Source: Candidatus Brocadiaceae bacterium | GTDB lineage: Bacteria; Planctomycetota; Brocadiia; Brocadiales; Bathyanammoxibiaceae | NCBI GenBank assembly: GCA_030018855.1 | Contig: JASEHG010000119.1 | Location: 1 to 6,169, forward strand | DNA length: 6,169 bases | Reading direction: 5' to 3' | Shown: in pieces, positions 1 to 5,647 of the stretch | Position numbering within the stretch: position 1 is the first letter of the stretch | Layout of the letters: each line of letters starts with the position of its first letter | The notes under the pieces: generated by a model | The model's database searches: none | Told to the model about the DNA's origin: nothing | The model's input: the letters and a program-made list of their open reading frames with translations, nothing else | Translations under genes and position numbers: made by a program

Positions 1-1
1 G

Positions 2-1564
2 GAGACTATAGCGAGCATTCCACTCATAATACTCCTCACGGCCGTTGTCTCTGTCCCATTAGGTTATTTCCTCTGTTACTTCATTACCGCCAGGAGGAGG
101 CGCAATCAAGAAAAGGAGGCGAAACGTCTCCTGGAGGAGGCAACGCAGAAGGCCCAGAGACTGGAAAAGGAGGCAGACCTCGCCATTAAAGATGAAGTCT
201 TTAAGAGGAGGGAGGCCCTTGAAAAGGAAATCCAGGAGGCCAGGGCAGAACTAAAACAAATTGAAAGGAAGCTTGATAGAAGAGAAGATAACCTGGAGAG
301 AAAACTTGAAATCATAACCAAAAAGGAGCGTTACATAGAGGGGTTACAAGCCCAGCTCCAGGCCAGGCAAAAGGAGGTAGAAGAAAAGGACACCCAACTC
401 AGGAAGGCCCTGGAGGAAGAAATGAAGACCCTACTGAAGGTGGCAGGTTATAGTAGGGAGGAGGCCGAGAGGCAACTTATGGCCCGCCTGGAGAAGGAAC
501 TGGAGGGGGAATGTGCAAAAAAGATAGCCGATGCCCTCAAGAAGGCTAAAGAGACGGCCCAGGAAGAGGTCGCCGTCATTGTCGCCAACACTATCCAGCG
601 GTGCGTTGCCGACCACACGGCAGAAAATGTAGTCAGCACGGTGGAATTACCTAACGAAGAGATGAAGGGCCGCATCATAGGGAGGGAAGGACGGAATATC
701 CGGGCCTTTGAAAAGGCCACAGGTATTGACGTAATTGTGGATGACACCCCGGGGGTGATAGTCCTTTCAGGCTTTGACAGCGTCCGCCGGGAGGTTGCAC
801 GCCTGACCATGGAGAAACTTATTGTAGATGGACGCATCCACCCGGCCCGCATTGAGGAGATAGCCCAGAAGACCCAGAAAGAGATGGAAGAACACCTCAG
901 GGAGACAGGCAAGCAGGTATGTTACGATATGGGTTTCCATGACATGCCACCCGAACTGATAGAAGTCCTGGGAAGGCTGAAGTACCGCACCAGTTATGGT
1001 CAGAACCAACTGCAACACTCCATTGAGGTGGCAAAGCTCTGTGGACTTATGGCTGGAGAGTTGAGGCTGGACGTGAAACTGGCCAAGAGGTGCGGCCTGC
1101 TCCATGACATTGGCAAGGCCCTGGATAGCGAGGTGGAAGGTAACCACGCCGCCATAGGGGCAGACGTTGCCAGGAAATACGGGGAAAGGTCAGAGGTTAT
1201 CAACGCCATCGCCTCCCACCATGAGGACGTACCCGTGGAGAGCCCCTACGGGGCGCTGACCAGCGCAGCCGATACCATCTCTGCCGGCCGTCCAGGTGCC
1301 AGGAGGGAATCCCTGGAGAAGTACATAAAACGCCTGGAGAAACTTGAGGGGATTGCCACCAGCTTTCCCGGAGTCAGGGCCGCCTACGCCATCCAGGCAG
1401 GCAGGGAGATAAGGGTCATAGTAGACCCTGAAAAGGTTGACGACACCACCGCCCAGAAGATGTGTTACAATATAGCCCGAGGGATTGAAGGGGAACTGGA
1501 GTTCCCGGGAGAGGTGGTAGTTACCGTCATCCGGGAGACCCGCTCCGTGGAACATGCCAGGTGA
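2..1564 (+). CDS. rny: Ribonuclease Y (5'-partial, nearly full length)
   Basis: Membrane-anchored endoribonuclease that initiates mRNA turnover in many bacteria. The frame is open from the left edge: 520 codons plus TGA, close to the usual ~520 residues, so only the start codon and a few residues are missing. From the first codon: a hydrophobic anchor at about residues 4-29, then RRRR; a long Lys/Glu-rich coiled coil (about 31-200); a KH RNA-binding domain with GRIIGREGRNIR at 223-234; and an HD phosphohydrolase domain with LLHDIGKA, the metal-binding His-Asp at 368-369, GNHAAIGA after it and HHED at about 406-409. From memory, B. subtilis RNase Y uses H368/D369, so the register matches. The first in-frame ATG is at 422, inside the coiled coil; starting there would remove the anchor and is wrong. 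No motif is missing. The stop is followed directly by a heptamer array. Confidence 0.96.
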   Translation, partial: ETIASIPLIILLTAVVSVPLGYFLCYFITARRRRNQEKEAKRLLEEATQKAQRLEKEADLAIKDEVFKRREALEKEIQEARAELKQIERKLDRREDNLERKLEIITKKERYIEGLQAQLQARQKEVEEKDTQLRKALEEEMKTLLKVAGYSREEAERQLMARLEKELEGECAKKIADALKKAKETAQEEVAVIVANTIQRCVADHTAENVVSTVELPNEEMKGRIIGREGRNIRAFEKATGIDVIVDDTPGVIVLSGFDSVRREVARLTMEKLIVDGRIHPARIEEIAQKTQKEMEEHLRETGKQVCYDMGFHDMPPELIEVLGRLKYRTSYGQNQLQHSIEVAKLCGLMAGELRLDVKLAKRCGLLHDIGKALDSEVEGNHAAIGADVARKYGERSEVINAIASHHEDVPVESPYGALTSAADTISAGRPGARRESLEKYIKRLEKLEGIATSFPGVRAAYAIQAGREIRVIVDPEKVDDTTAQKMCYNIARGIEGELEFPGEVVVTVIRETRSVEHAR

Positions 1565-1646
1565 TTAACTAGGGATTAGGGGGTAGGGGGTAGGGAGCAG
1601 GAAATAGAGAATAATCAGTAGGTAGTTTCCTGTTTACTGTCCACCG
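1563..1646. repeat. Degenerate 7-nt tandem array, TAGGGNN type
   Basis: Fills most of the gap after rny. Four consecutive units fit TAGGGNN (starts 1570, 1577, 1584, 1591). The 7-nt register continues more loosely: CAGGAAA at 1598, TAGAGAA at 1605, TAATCAG at 1612, TAGGTAG at 1619, TTTCCTG at 1626 and TTTACTG at 1633. TTTCCTG (1626-1632) is the exact reverse complement of CAGGAAA (1598-1604), so the array changes orientation and could fold into a 7-bp stem with a 21-nt loop of three units. Most units contain a stop triplet. The period is seen directly; any function is unknown. Confidence 0.8.
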
Positions 1647-1664
1647 AACCGAAAGGGGTTCTTG

Positions 1665-2846
1665 ATGGATACAGAAAATGCTACCCCTGAACACCGTCCT
1701 CAACAAGCCCCTGGAAGCATCCATGCAAAGGCCATAGCCATAGCCATTGCAGTCTTGGTCTTCTTGGGGCTCTGCTATTTTATAAAAGGCATTCTCACCT
1801 CCCTCTTACTCGCCTTCATGCTGGCCTATATCTTTAACCCGGCAGTTGACTTCATAGAAAGCAGGCGGAAGCCGTTTCCGAGACTACGGGTGCCAAGGGC
1901 CGGGGCCATTGCAATCATCCTTACCCTGGTCGTATTCGTTGGACTAGGGTTCCTTGCCCTCACCATCCCTAAGACCGTCAGTGGTGCAAGGCATGTGGCC
2001 AGGACGGTGAAGCATCATTATCCCCATTATCAGAAGCAACTCATAGAGTATTTGGGAGAGTACGGGAAGTACTTCCCGATAGACGCCCTGAAGGAGGAAG
2101 CAGAAAAGAAGGCGCCCCCTGGGGCGGAAGAGGGCGTAGAACCCATAGACCTCGCAGTGCAATTTAAGGAGTATATCCCCGTAGCTGTACGATACACGTT
2201 TAGTACCATAAAAAAGCTGTTTTACAGCACACTTGGGTTAATGGGCACCGTGGCCGACGTCCTCATCTTTACCATCGTCTCCATATATCTCCTTAAGGAC
2301 TACCACCGCATCATAAAAGAACTAAAGGCCCTGATACCTCCTTCCAGGAGGGATAAGGTGCTAGAATTGATGGCGGGGGTAGACAATGCCCTCAGGGGGT
2401 TTCTCCGCGGCCAATTAACGGTGTCCATGATATTAGGGCTTTACTATAGTATTGGGTTAACGATACTGGGGGTGCCAATGTCCTTCTTGGTGGGGTTCGT
2501 GGGTGGGATAGGCAACATGGTACCTTACCTTGGCACCCTTACAGGCATAACCCTGGCAATGATATTAACCGCCCTGGAACACTCGGAAGATATCTGGCGG
2601 TTTGCAGTTGTGGGGGCAATCTTTGCCGGAGGGCAGGCCATGGAGATACTCCTGCTAACGCCAAGGATAGTGGGCCGCAGTGTAGGGCTACCTCCCGTGG
2701 TCATAATACTTTCGGCACTCGTATGGGGTCAACTCCTGGGGCTACTGGGCCTACTGATAGCCATCCCCGCCACCTCTGCTGCAGTGGTCTTTGGGGCAGA
2801 AGCGGTGAGGCAGTACAAGGAACACATAACAGAGACTAGGCGCTAG
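1665..2846 (+). CDS. AI-2E family (PerM/YdiK/YtvI-type) membrane transporter
   Basis: Multi-pass inner-membrane protein of family PF01594, whose members are variously annotated as AI-2 exporters, permeases or Na+/H+ antiporters; the substrate cannot be told from sequence. It has 393 residues, normal for the family. Hydrophobic segments lie near 23-41, 43-63, 79-101, 190-211, 250-300, 311-331 and 343-378. The soluble loop at 102-185 is rich in Lys and Glu, as usual. Family signatures are FLRGQL at 246-251, the Gly/Pro-rich GGIGNMVPYLGTLTG at 280-294, and LTPRIVGRSVGLPPV at 331-345 followed by a Gly/Leu-rich last helix. ATG at 1665 is preferred: GGGG at 1655-1658 lies 6 nt upstream as a modest ribosome site. 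A TTG one codon earlier (1662) is possible. The last codons (ACT AGG CGC TAG) lie in the next heptamer array. The rny neighbour gives no clear functional link. Confidence 0.92.
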   Translation: MDTENATPEHRPQQAPGSIHAKAIAIAIAVLVFLGLCYFIKGILTSLLLAFMLAYIFNPAVDFIESRRKPFPRLRVPRAGAIAIILTLVVFVGLGFLALTIPKTVSGARHVARTVKHHYPHYQKQLIEYLGEYGKYFPIDALKEEAEKKAPPGAEEGVEPIDLAVQFKEYIPVAVRYTFSTIKKLFYSTLGLMGTVADVLIFTIVSIYLLKDYHRIIKELKALIPPSRRDKVLELMAGVDNALRGFLRGQLTVSMILGLYYSIGLTILGVPMSFLVGFVGGIGNMVPYLGTLTGITLAMILTALEHSEDIWRFAVVGAIFAGGQAMEILLLTPRIVGRSVGLPPVVIILSALVWGQLLGLLGLLIAIPATSAAVVFGAEAVRQYKEHITETRR

Positions 2847-2864
2847 GGGGCACAGTGTAGGGGC
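2837..2864. repeat. Short 7-nt tandem array spanning the transporter stop codon
   Basis: Units start at 2837 (TAGGCGC), 2844 (TAGGGGG), 2851 (CACAGTG) and 2858 (TAGGGGC), so three of four begin with TAG at exact 7-nt spacing. The second unit is identical to units in the array after rny. The transporter's TAG stop (2844-2846) is the start of that unit, so its last two Arg residues are encoded by the repeat. The last unit merges into the palindrome at 2861-2881. Confidence 0.6.
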
Positions 2865-2881
2865 AGGTCTTGCACCTGCCC
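2861..2881. repeat. Perfect palindromic hairpin, REP-like
   Basis: An 8-bp perfect stem, GGGCAGGT (2861-2868) and ACCTGCCC (2874-2881), closes a 5-nt loop (CTTGC). It follows GTAG and lies 15 bp after the transporter stop. The stem is GC-rich and should be stable. No T-run follows directly; the nearest (TTTTT, about 2899-2903) is some 17 nt away, so it is not a canonical intrinsic terminator. It resembles the GTAGGGGC...GCCC class of short interspersed palindromes that I recall from several bacterial genomes. It may still stabilise the upstream mRNA 3' end or help end transcription. Confidence 0.75.
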
Positions 2882-2893
2882 ATCAATCCTTCC

Positions 2894-2922
2894 TTGTCTT
2901 TTTCCCACCGTTCCTCTATAAT
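2894..2922 (+). promoter_or_regulatory. Sigma-70-type promoter, predicted to give a leaderless DUF488 mRNA
   Basis: TTGTCT (2894-2899; 4 of 6 to TTGACA) and a perfect TATAAT (2917-2922) are separated by exactly 17 bp. Transcription normally starts about 6-7 nt after the -10 element, at 2928-2929, which coincides with the ATG at 2928. There is no Shine-Dalgarno before that ATG. The boxes are seen; promoter activity and leaderless initiation are inferred. Confidence 0.6.
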
Positions 2923-2927
2923 TTATT

Positions 2928-3293
2928 ATGTCAATGGCAATTAAGACTAAGTCCGTCTATGAAGAGGAGGGGCCGGATGAGGGTTACAGACTACTGATAA
3001 TGAGGATATGGCCCAGGGGCGTAAAAAAGGATAGATTTGACGAGTGGGATAAAGACCTCTCCCCCAGCCCTGGGCTACTAAAAGATTGGTTAAGAAAAGG
3101 CATCCCTTTCAAGGAGTTCAAGACCGGATATGTCAAGGAAATGGGGTCCCAAAAAGAGAAGCTAAAGGCACTGGCTATGAGGGCAAAGGAGGAGATCATC
3201 ACCCTCTTCTGCCACGAAAAGGAAGCTACCTATTGCCACCGCAGGATACTGAAGGAGTTGATCGAGAGACAAAAAGGAAGCACTAAATACTAG
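2928..3293 (+). CDS. DUF488 family protein (YeaO-like)
   Basis: A 121-residue conserved protein of family PF04343; the biochemical role is unknown. Family landmarks are RIWPRGV at 26-32, Trp40 with DLSPS at 43-47, Trp54, Phe64/Tyr68/Glu71, and a beta strand leading to LFCHEKEATYCHRRIL at 93-108. The Cys-His-Arg near the end is the usual conserved spot of DUF488 proteins (commonly CHR); YeaO-type members often differ there. The start is ATG 2928, or ATG 2934 two codons later. No ribosome site precedes either, and a consensus -10 box ends 5 bp upstream, so 2928 fits leaderless initiation. The last four codons (Ser-Thr-Lys-Tyr) and the TAG stop are made of heptamer units, so the natural C-terminus may have been reshaped by the repeat. 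No signal peptide or membrane segment; likely cytoplasmic. Confidence 0.9.
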   Translation: MSMAIKTKSVYEEEGPDEGYRLLIMRIWPRGVKKDRFDEWDKDLSPSPGLLKDWLRKGIPFKEFKTGYVKEMGSQKEKLKALAMRAKEEIITLFCHEKEATYCHRRILKELIERQKGSTKY

Positions 3294-3321
3294 GCACTAA
3301 GGACTAAGCACTATGGACTGC
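3280..3321. repeat. 7-nt tandem array, GCACTAA type, overlapping a gene end
   Basis: Six consecutive 7-nt units start at 3280, 3287, 3294, 3301, 3308 and 3315, with consensus G(C/G)ACTAA; GCACTAA occurs exactly at 3280 and 3294. The first two units are coding: they supply the last codons and TAG stop of the DUF488 gene. The array ends in unrelated sequence (about 3322-3340). Confidence 0.85.
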
Positions 3322-3352
3322 GGAATGGGGTTTCTACTTAGCACCTGGTGGG

Positions 3353-3380
3353 TAGTGCCTAGTGCTTACTGTTTACTACT
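3353..3380. repeat. Inverted 7-nt array facing the previous one, before pcm
   Basis: Four units start at 3353 (TAGTGCC), 3360 (TAGTGCT), 3367 (TACTGTT) and 3374 (TACTACT), ending 3 nt before the pcm ATG. They are reverse complements of the GCACTAA family. TAGTGCCTAGT (3353-3363) pairs perfectly over 11 bp with ACTAGGCACTA (3289-3299), so the two arrays form an inverted repeat with a 53-nt spacer that begins inside the DUF488 gene. CTGTTTACT (3369-3377) also occurs in the array after rny (1630-1638). Confidence 0.8.
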
Positions 3381-3383
3381 ATT

Positions 3384-4034
3384 ATGTTATGGGACTTTGA
3401 AAAGAGACGCAAAGAAATGGTGGAGTATCAGCTCCGCCTCAGGGACATCACCGATGAGCGGGTGCTGAGGGCCATGGAGAAGATTCCTCGCCACTTATTC
3501 CTACCCGTGGAATTCTGGCTGAGGGCCTATGACGACGCCCCGGTACCCATTGGAGAAGGGCAGACCATGTCCCAGCCCTACATGGTGGCCTGCATGACCC
3601 AGGCATTGCTTTTAAAGAGAGAGGACAGGGTACTTGAGGTAGGCACAGGGTCAGGCTACCAGACCGCCGTGTTGGCCGAGATAGTGGATAAGGTCCATAC
3701 CGTAGAGATAAGGCCCTATCTGGCTAAGAGGGCCAGGGAAATCCTTGAGGAGCTGGGTTACGCCCCCAGGGTGGCCTTCCATGTCGCTAACGGGCAGCAT
3801 GGTTACGAGGAGGCCGCCCCCTACAATGCCATCCTGGTAACGGCGGCCGCCCAGAGTATCCCCCCGGCCCTTACCGAACAACTGGCCGACGGGGGCCGCC
3901 TGCTAATACCCGTGGGCTGGCCAGAGCACCAGATACTCTACCGAATCACACGACAGGGAGACGACTTCAGGAGAGAACAACTCCTGGGCTGTATCTTCGT
4001 CCCCCTCGTGAGTAAGGAAGAGGTAAAGTCCTAA
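3384..4034 (+). CDS. pcm: Protein-L-isoaspartate O-methyltransferase
   Basis: Uses S-adenosylmethionine to methylate isoaspartyl residues in aged proteins, the first step of their repair; cytoplasmic. At 216 residues it has the family's normal length. Visible motifs: MVEYQLRLRDITDERVLRAM near the N-terminus; IGEGQTMSQPYMVA at 56-69 (substrate-side motif); SAM motif I VLEVGTGSGYQTAVLA at 83-98 with the acidic Glu108 after it; YNAILVTAAA at 147-156; RLLIPVG at 172-178; and FVPLV at 205-209. The usual GDG after motif I appears here as ANG (135-137), a mild deviation with Asn for Asp. Start ATG 3384 gives the usual short leader before the first helix. ATG 3417 (residue 12) is a less likely alternative because it removes conserved-looking N-terminal sequence. 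Neither has a clear Shine-Dalgarno, and a heptamer array abuts the start. Stop is TAA. Confidence 0.95.
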   Translation: MLWDFEKRRKEMVEYQLRLRDITDERVLRAMEKIPRHLFLPVEFWLRAYDDAPVPIGEGQTMSQPYMVACMTQALLLKREDRVLEVGTGSGYQTAVLAEIVDKVHTVEIRPYLAKRAREILEELGYAPRVAFHVANGQHGYEEAAPYNAILVTAAAQSIPPALTEQLADGGRLLIPVGWPEHQILYRITRQGDDFRREQLLGCIFVPLVSKEEVKS

Positions 4035-4059
4035 GAATCCAGCCGCCTCCACCGGCATA

Positions 4060-4084
4060 GGGACAAAGTCTATAGACCAGTCCC
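4060..4084. promoter_or_regulatory. Nested palindrome, possible operator or weak hairpin
   Basis: GTCTATAGAC (4068-4077) is a perfect 10-bp palindrome. It is flanked by GGGAC (4060-4064) and GTCCC (4080-4084), which also pair. It sits 16 bp before the Mth938-like gene, in the only gap without a heptamer array. It could be a dimeric regulator site, a small RNA hairpin near the 5' end of that gene, or chance. No terminator T-run follows. Confidence 0.35.
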
Positions 4085-4100
4085 GAGTCAATAAACCAAG

Positions 4101-4445
4101 ATGGAAATAGACGACTGCAGTTTTGGAAGGATAAAGATAGACGGACACGAGTATACCCGAGATGTAATCATCTATCCCAATAGGATAGATAGTTCCTGGT
4201 GGAGGAAGGAAGGACACAGGTTGCAGATAGAGGACGTTGGCGATATATTAGGGACCAAACCCGATATACTCGTAGTGGGGAGGGGTCAGTACGGGGGCAT
4301 GAAGATAGATAAGGGAGTAGAAGACCTGTTGCGGACAAAAGGGATAGAACTCAGGGCGGCCGAGACCCCTGAGGCCTGCCAGATACATAATCGCCTCATT
4401 AAGTCAAAAAAGATAATAGTCACTGCCCTCCATCTTACCTGTTAG
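4101..4445 (+). CDS. Mth938-like domain protein (DUF498/NDUFAF3 fold)
   Basis: A 114-residue protein of family PF04430, which includes archaeal MTH938 and the mitochondrial complex I assembly factor NDUFAF3. The bacterial role is not established. Typical features in order: FGRIKIDGHEYTRDVIIYP at 8-26, WWRKEGH at 33-39, DILVVGRGQYGGMKI at 55-69 (the glycine-rich core loop), LLRTKGIEL at 76-84, TPEACQIHN at 89-97 and the terminal ALHLTC at 109-114. It is full length for the family. No Shine-Dalgarno is seen before ATG 4101. It follows pcm by 66 bp and precedes hemW by 40 bp, so it may be co-transcribed with either; the family link to respiratory complex assembly next to a heme-binding protein is only suggestive. 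The TAG stop runs straight into a heptamer array. Confidence 0.9.
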   Translation: MEIDDCSFGRIKIDGHEYTRDVIIYPNRIDSSWWRKEGHRLQIEDVGDILGTKPDILVVGRGQYGGMKIDKGVEDLLRTKGIELRAAETPEACQIHNRLIKSKKIIVTALHLTC

Positions 4446-4485
4446 ATAGCCGATTGCTGACTGCTGATAGCTGATTGCTGATAGA
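4445..4485. repeat. 7-nt tandem array, GATNGCT type, filling the gap before hemW
   Basis: Units start at 4445 (GATAGCC), 4452 (GATTGCT), 4459 (GACTGCT), 4466 (GATAGCT), 4473 (GATTGCT) and 4480 (GATAGA plus the A of the hemW ATG). The array begins on the last base of the upstream TAG stop and ends at the next start codon, so the whole 40-bp gap is repeat and leaves no room for a Shine-Dalgarno. TGA or TAG recurs nearly every unit, in rotating frames. Confidence 0.88.
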
Positions 4486-5607
4486 ATGACTTCACTATAC
4501 ATCCACATCCCCTATTGCGTTAAAAAGTGTAGCTATTGCGACTTTAATTCCGGCCCGCACCCCAGGGCCCTTATGGACAGATACATCCAGGCCCTGGGCA
4601 AGGAATTGGAGGGGACGAGGGCTATCTCGGAGGGGTTCCAGACCGTCTACATCGGTGGAGGTACCCCAACAGCCCTGGATGAGGCGCAACTGGAGAGGCT
4701 TTTGACCCTCGTCAAGGACGTAACGGGGACAAACCCGCCGAGGGAATATACCATTGAGGCCAATCCCGGCACCCTTAACCCTGAGAAGGTAAGGCTCATG
4801 AAGGTGGGTGGCATTGACCGTGTAAGCCTGGGGGTGCAGTCCTTCTCGGAGGGGGGGTTGGAGATACTTGGCCGCATCCACAGCCCCCTGGAGGCAGAAG
4901 AAGGCTTTTACGTCTTAAGGGATGCAGGGTTCTCCAACATAAACCTGGACCTTATCTTTGGCTGGCCAGGCCAGACGCTGGAAGAATGGGGGCAAGACCT
5001 GCAAAAGGTGCTGAGGTTAGGCCCGGAGCATGTCTCTGCCTATTGCCTTACCATAGAAAGAGGTACCCCCATTAGCATGGACGTTCGTACTGGGAGACTG
5101 ACTGGGTCAGATGAAGACCTTCAGCATAAGATGTTTAAGAAGGCCCATGCCTCTTTTACCAGGGCTGGATACAAACATTATGAGATATCCAATTTTGCCT
5201 TGAAAGGCAGGGAATGCCTTCACAATATTAACTATTGGAACAATGGCCCATATCTGGGCCTTGGGGCTGGGGCCTTTTCGTATGTAGATGGCAGGCGGTA
5301 CTCCAACGTAAAAGACGTGCAGAAGTATATTGAAAAGATTACCTCGGGGAGGAGGGCCGTTTCCTTCACCGAGACCCTCCCGTCCAGGAGGCGGGCGGCA
5401 GAGACCCTGGTCATGGCCCTCAGGATGCATAGCGGCATAGCGGAGGGGGAGTTCCACCGGCGTACGGGCTACTCTCTTACGGAGCTTTATGGCCCGTCTA
5501 TAGAGAAATTTCAACATCTAGGACTCTTGAGCCTTACCGGGGGGAGGTTGCGCCTCACCCAAAAGGGCCTTTTCCTGGCCAATCAGGTTATGGTAGAATT
5601 TGTGTAG
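4486..5607 (+). CDS. hemW: Radical-SAM heme-binding protein HemW
   Basis: HemW is a radical-SAM enzyme once annotated as an oxygen-independent coproporphyrinogen III oxidase; characterised members bind heme and act as heme chaperones for respiratory cytochromes. It has 373 residues, full length. The 4Fe-4S motif is CVKKCSYCDF, with cysteines 11, 15 and 18. The residue after the third Cys is Asp then Phe, as in HemW, not the extra Cys of true HemN. The SAM-binding YIGGGTPT is at 55-62, SLGVQSF at 114-120, and HNINYW at 246-251, the HNxxYW motif linked to heme binding in HemW. A C-terminal HemN-type winged-helix region follows (about 300-373). The start ATG 4486 puts the Fe-S motif at the usual N-terminal distance; no Shine-Dalgarno precedes it because the gap is repeat. 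The TAG stop is the first triplet of the next array. Respiratory cytochrome maturation is the likely context, but no heme gene lies nearby. Confidence 0.95.
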   Translation: MTSLYIHIPYCVKKCSYCDFNSGPHPRALMDRYIQALGKELEGTRAISEGFQTVYIGGGTPTALDEAQLERLLTLVKDVTGTNPPREYTIEANPGTLNPEKVRLMKVGGIDRVSLGVQSFSEGGLEILGRIHSPLEAEEGFYVLRDAGFSNINLDLIFGWPGQTLEEWGQDLQKVLRLGPEHVSAYCLTIERGTPISMDVRTGRLTGSDEDLQHKMFKKAHASFTRAGYKHYEISNFALKGRECLHNINYWNNGPYLGLGAGAFSYVDGRRYSNVKDVQKYIEKITSGRRAVSFTETLPSRRRAAETLVMALRMHSGIAEGEFHRRTGYSLTELYGPSIEKFQHLGLLSLTGGRLRLTQKGLFLANQVMVEFV

Positions 5608-5639
5608 CTGATGGCTTATAACTGATAACTGATATGGAG
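5605..5639. repeat. 7-nt tandem array, TAACTGA type, from hemW stop to the efp ribosome site
   Basis: Units start at 5605 (TAGCTGA, its TAG being the hemW stop), 5612 (TGGCTTA), 5619 and 5626 (two identical TAACTGA), and 5633 (TATGGAG, which forms most of the efp Shine-Dalgarno). Each TAACTGA carries two stops, TAA and TGA, in different frames. TAGCTGATGGCT (5605-5616) matches TAGCTGATTGCT (4468-4479) at 11 of 12 bases, so hemW is flanked by related arrays in the same orientation. Confidence 0.85.
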
Positions 5640-5640
5640 G
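5636..5640 (+). promoter_or_regulatory. Strong Shine-Dalgarno of efp
   Basis: GGAGG lies 7 nt before GTG 5648. It decides the start: there is no ATG in frame nearby, and GTG gives the expected EF-P N-terminus (M)IAANDIKKG. It is the only strong ribosome site in the window. Confidence 0.85.
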
Positions 5641-5647
5641 TATTCGT

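Noticed and set aside
106..912. Minus-strand open frames opposite rny, including a Ser/Leu-rich one at 106-321 and one at 448-912
   Set aside because: They are antisense to the Lys/Glu-rich coiled coil and KH region of rny, whose reverse complement reads as Ser/Leu/Phe-rich sequence. No domain, no ribosome site, and complete overlap with a confident gene.
422..1564. A separate 380-residue gene starting at ATG 422
   Set aside because: The same frame is open to the left edge and encodes a membrane anchor and coiled coil typical of RNase Y, so 422 is an internal methionine.
1570..1597. Telomere-like TAGGG repeats as a replicon end or hairpin telomere
   Set aside because: Only four degenerate units sit between two ordinary genes, and other gaps carry the same period with other sequences.
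1731..1748. Hexamer microsatellite (GCCATA repeats) in the transporter gene
   Set aside because: It encodes an Ala-Ile run in the first membrane helix and is adequately explained by protein composition.
2861..2903. Canonical intrinsic terminator
   Set aside because: The stem is good, but the T-run starts about 17 nt after it instead of directly.
3280..3380. CRISPR array or leader
   Set aside because: Units are 7 nt with no spacers and no cas genes.
3372..3382. -10 box (TACTAT) for a leaderless pcm mRNA
   Set aside because: It ends 1 nt before the ATG, so transcription would start inside the gene; no -35 match lies at proper spacing, and the sequence is explained by the heptamer array.
3903..4217. 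Minus-strand 104-residue open frame across the pcm/Mth938-like junction
   Set aside because: It overlaps the ends of two well-supported genes, shows no recognisable motif, and has no clear ribosome site.
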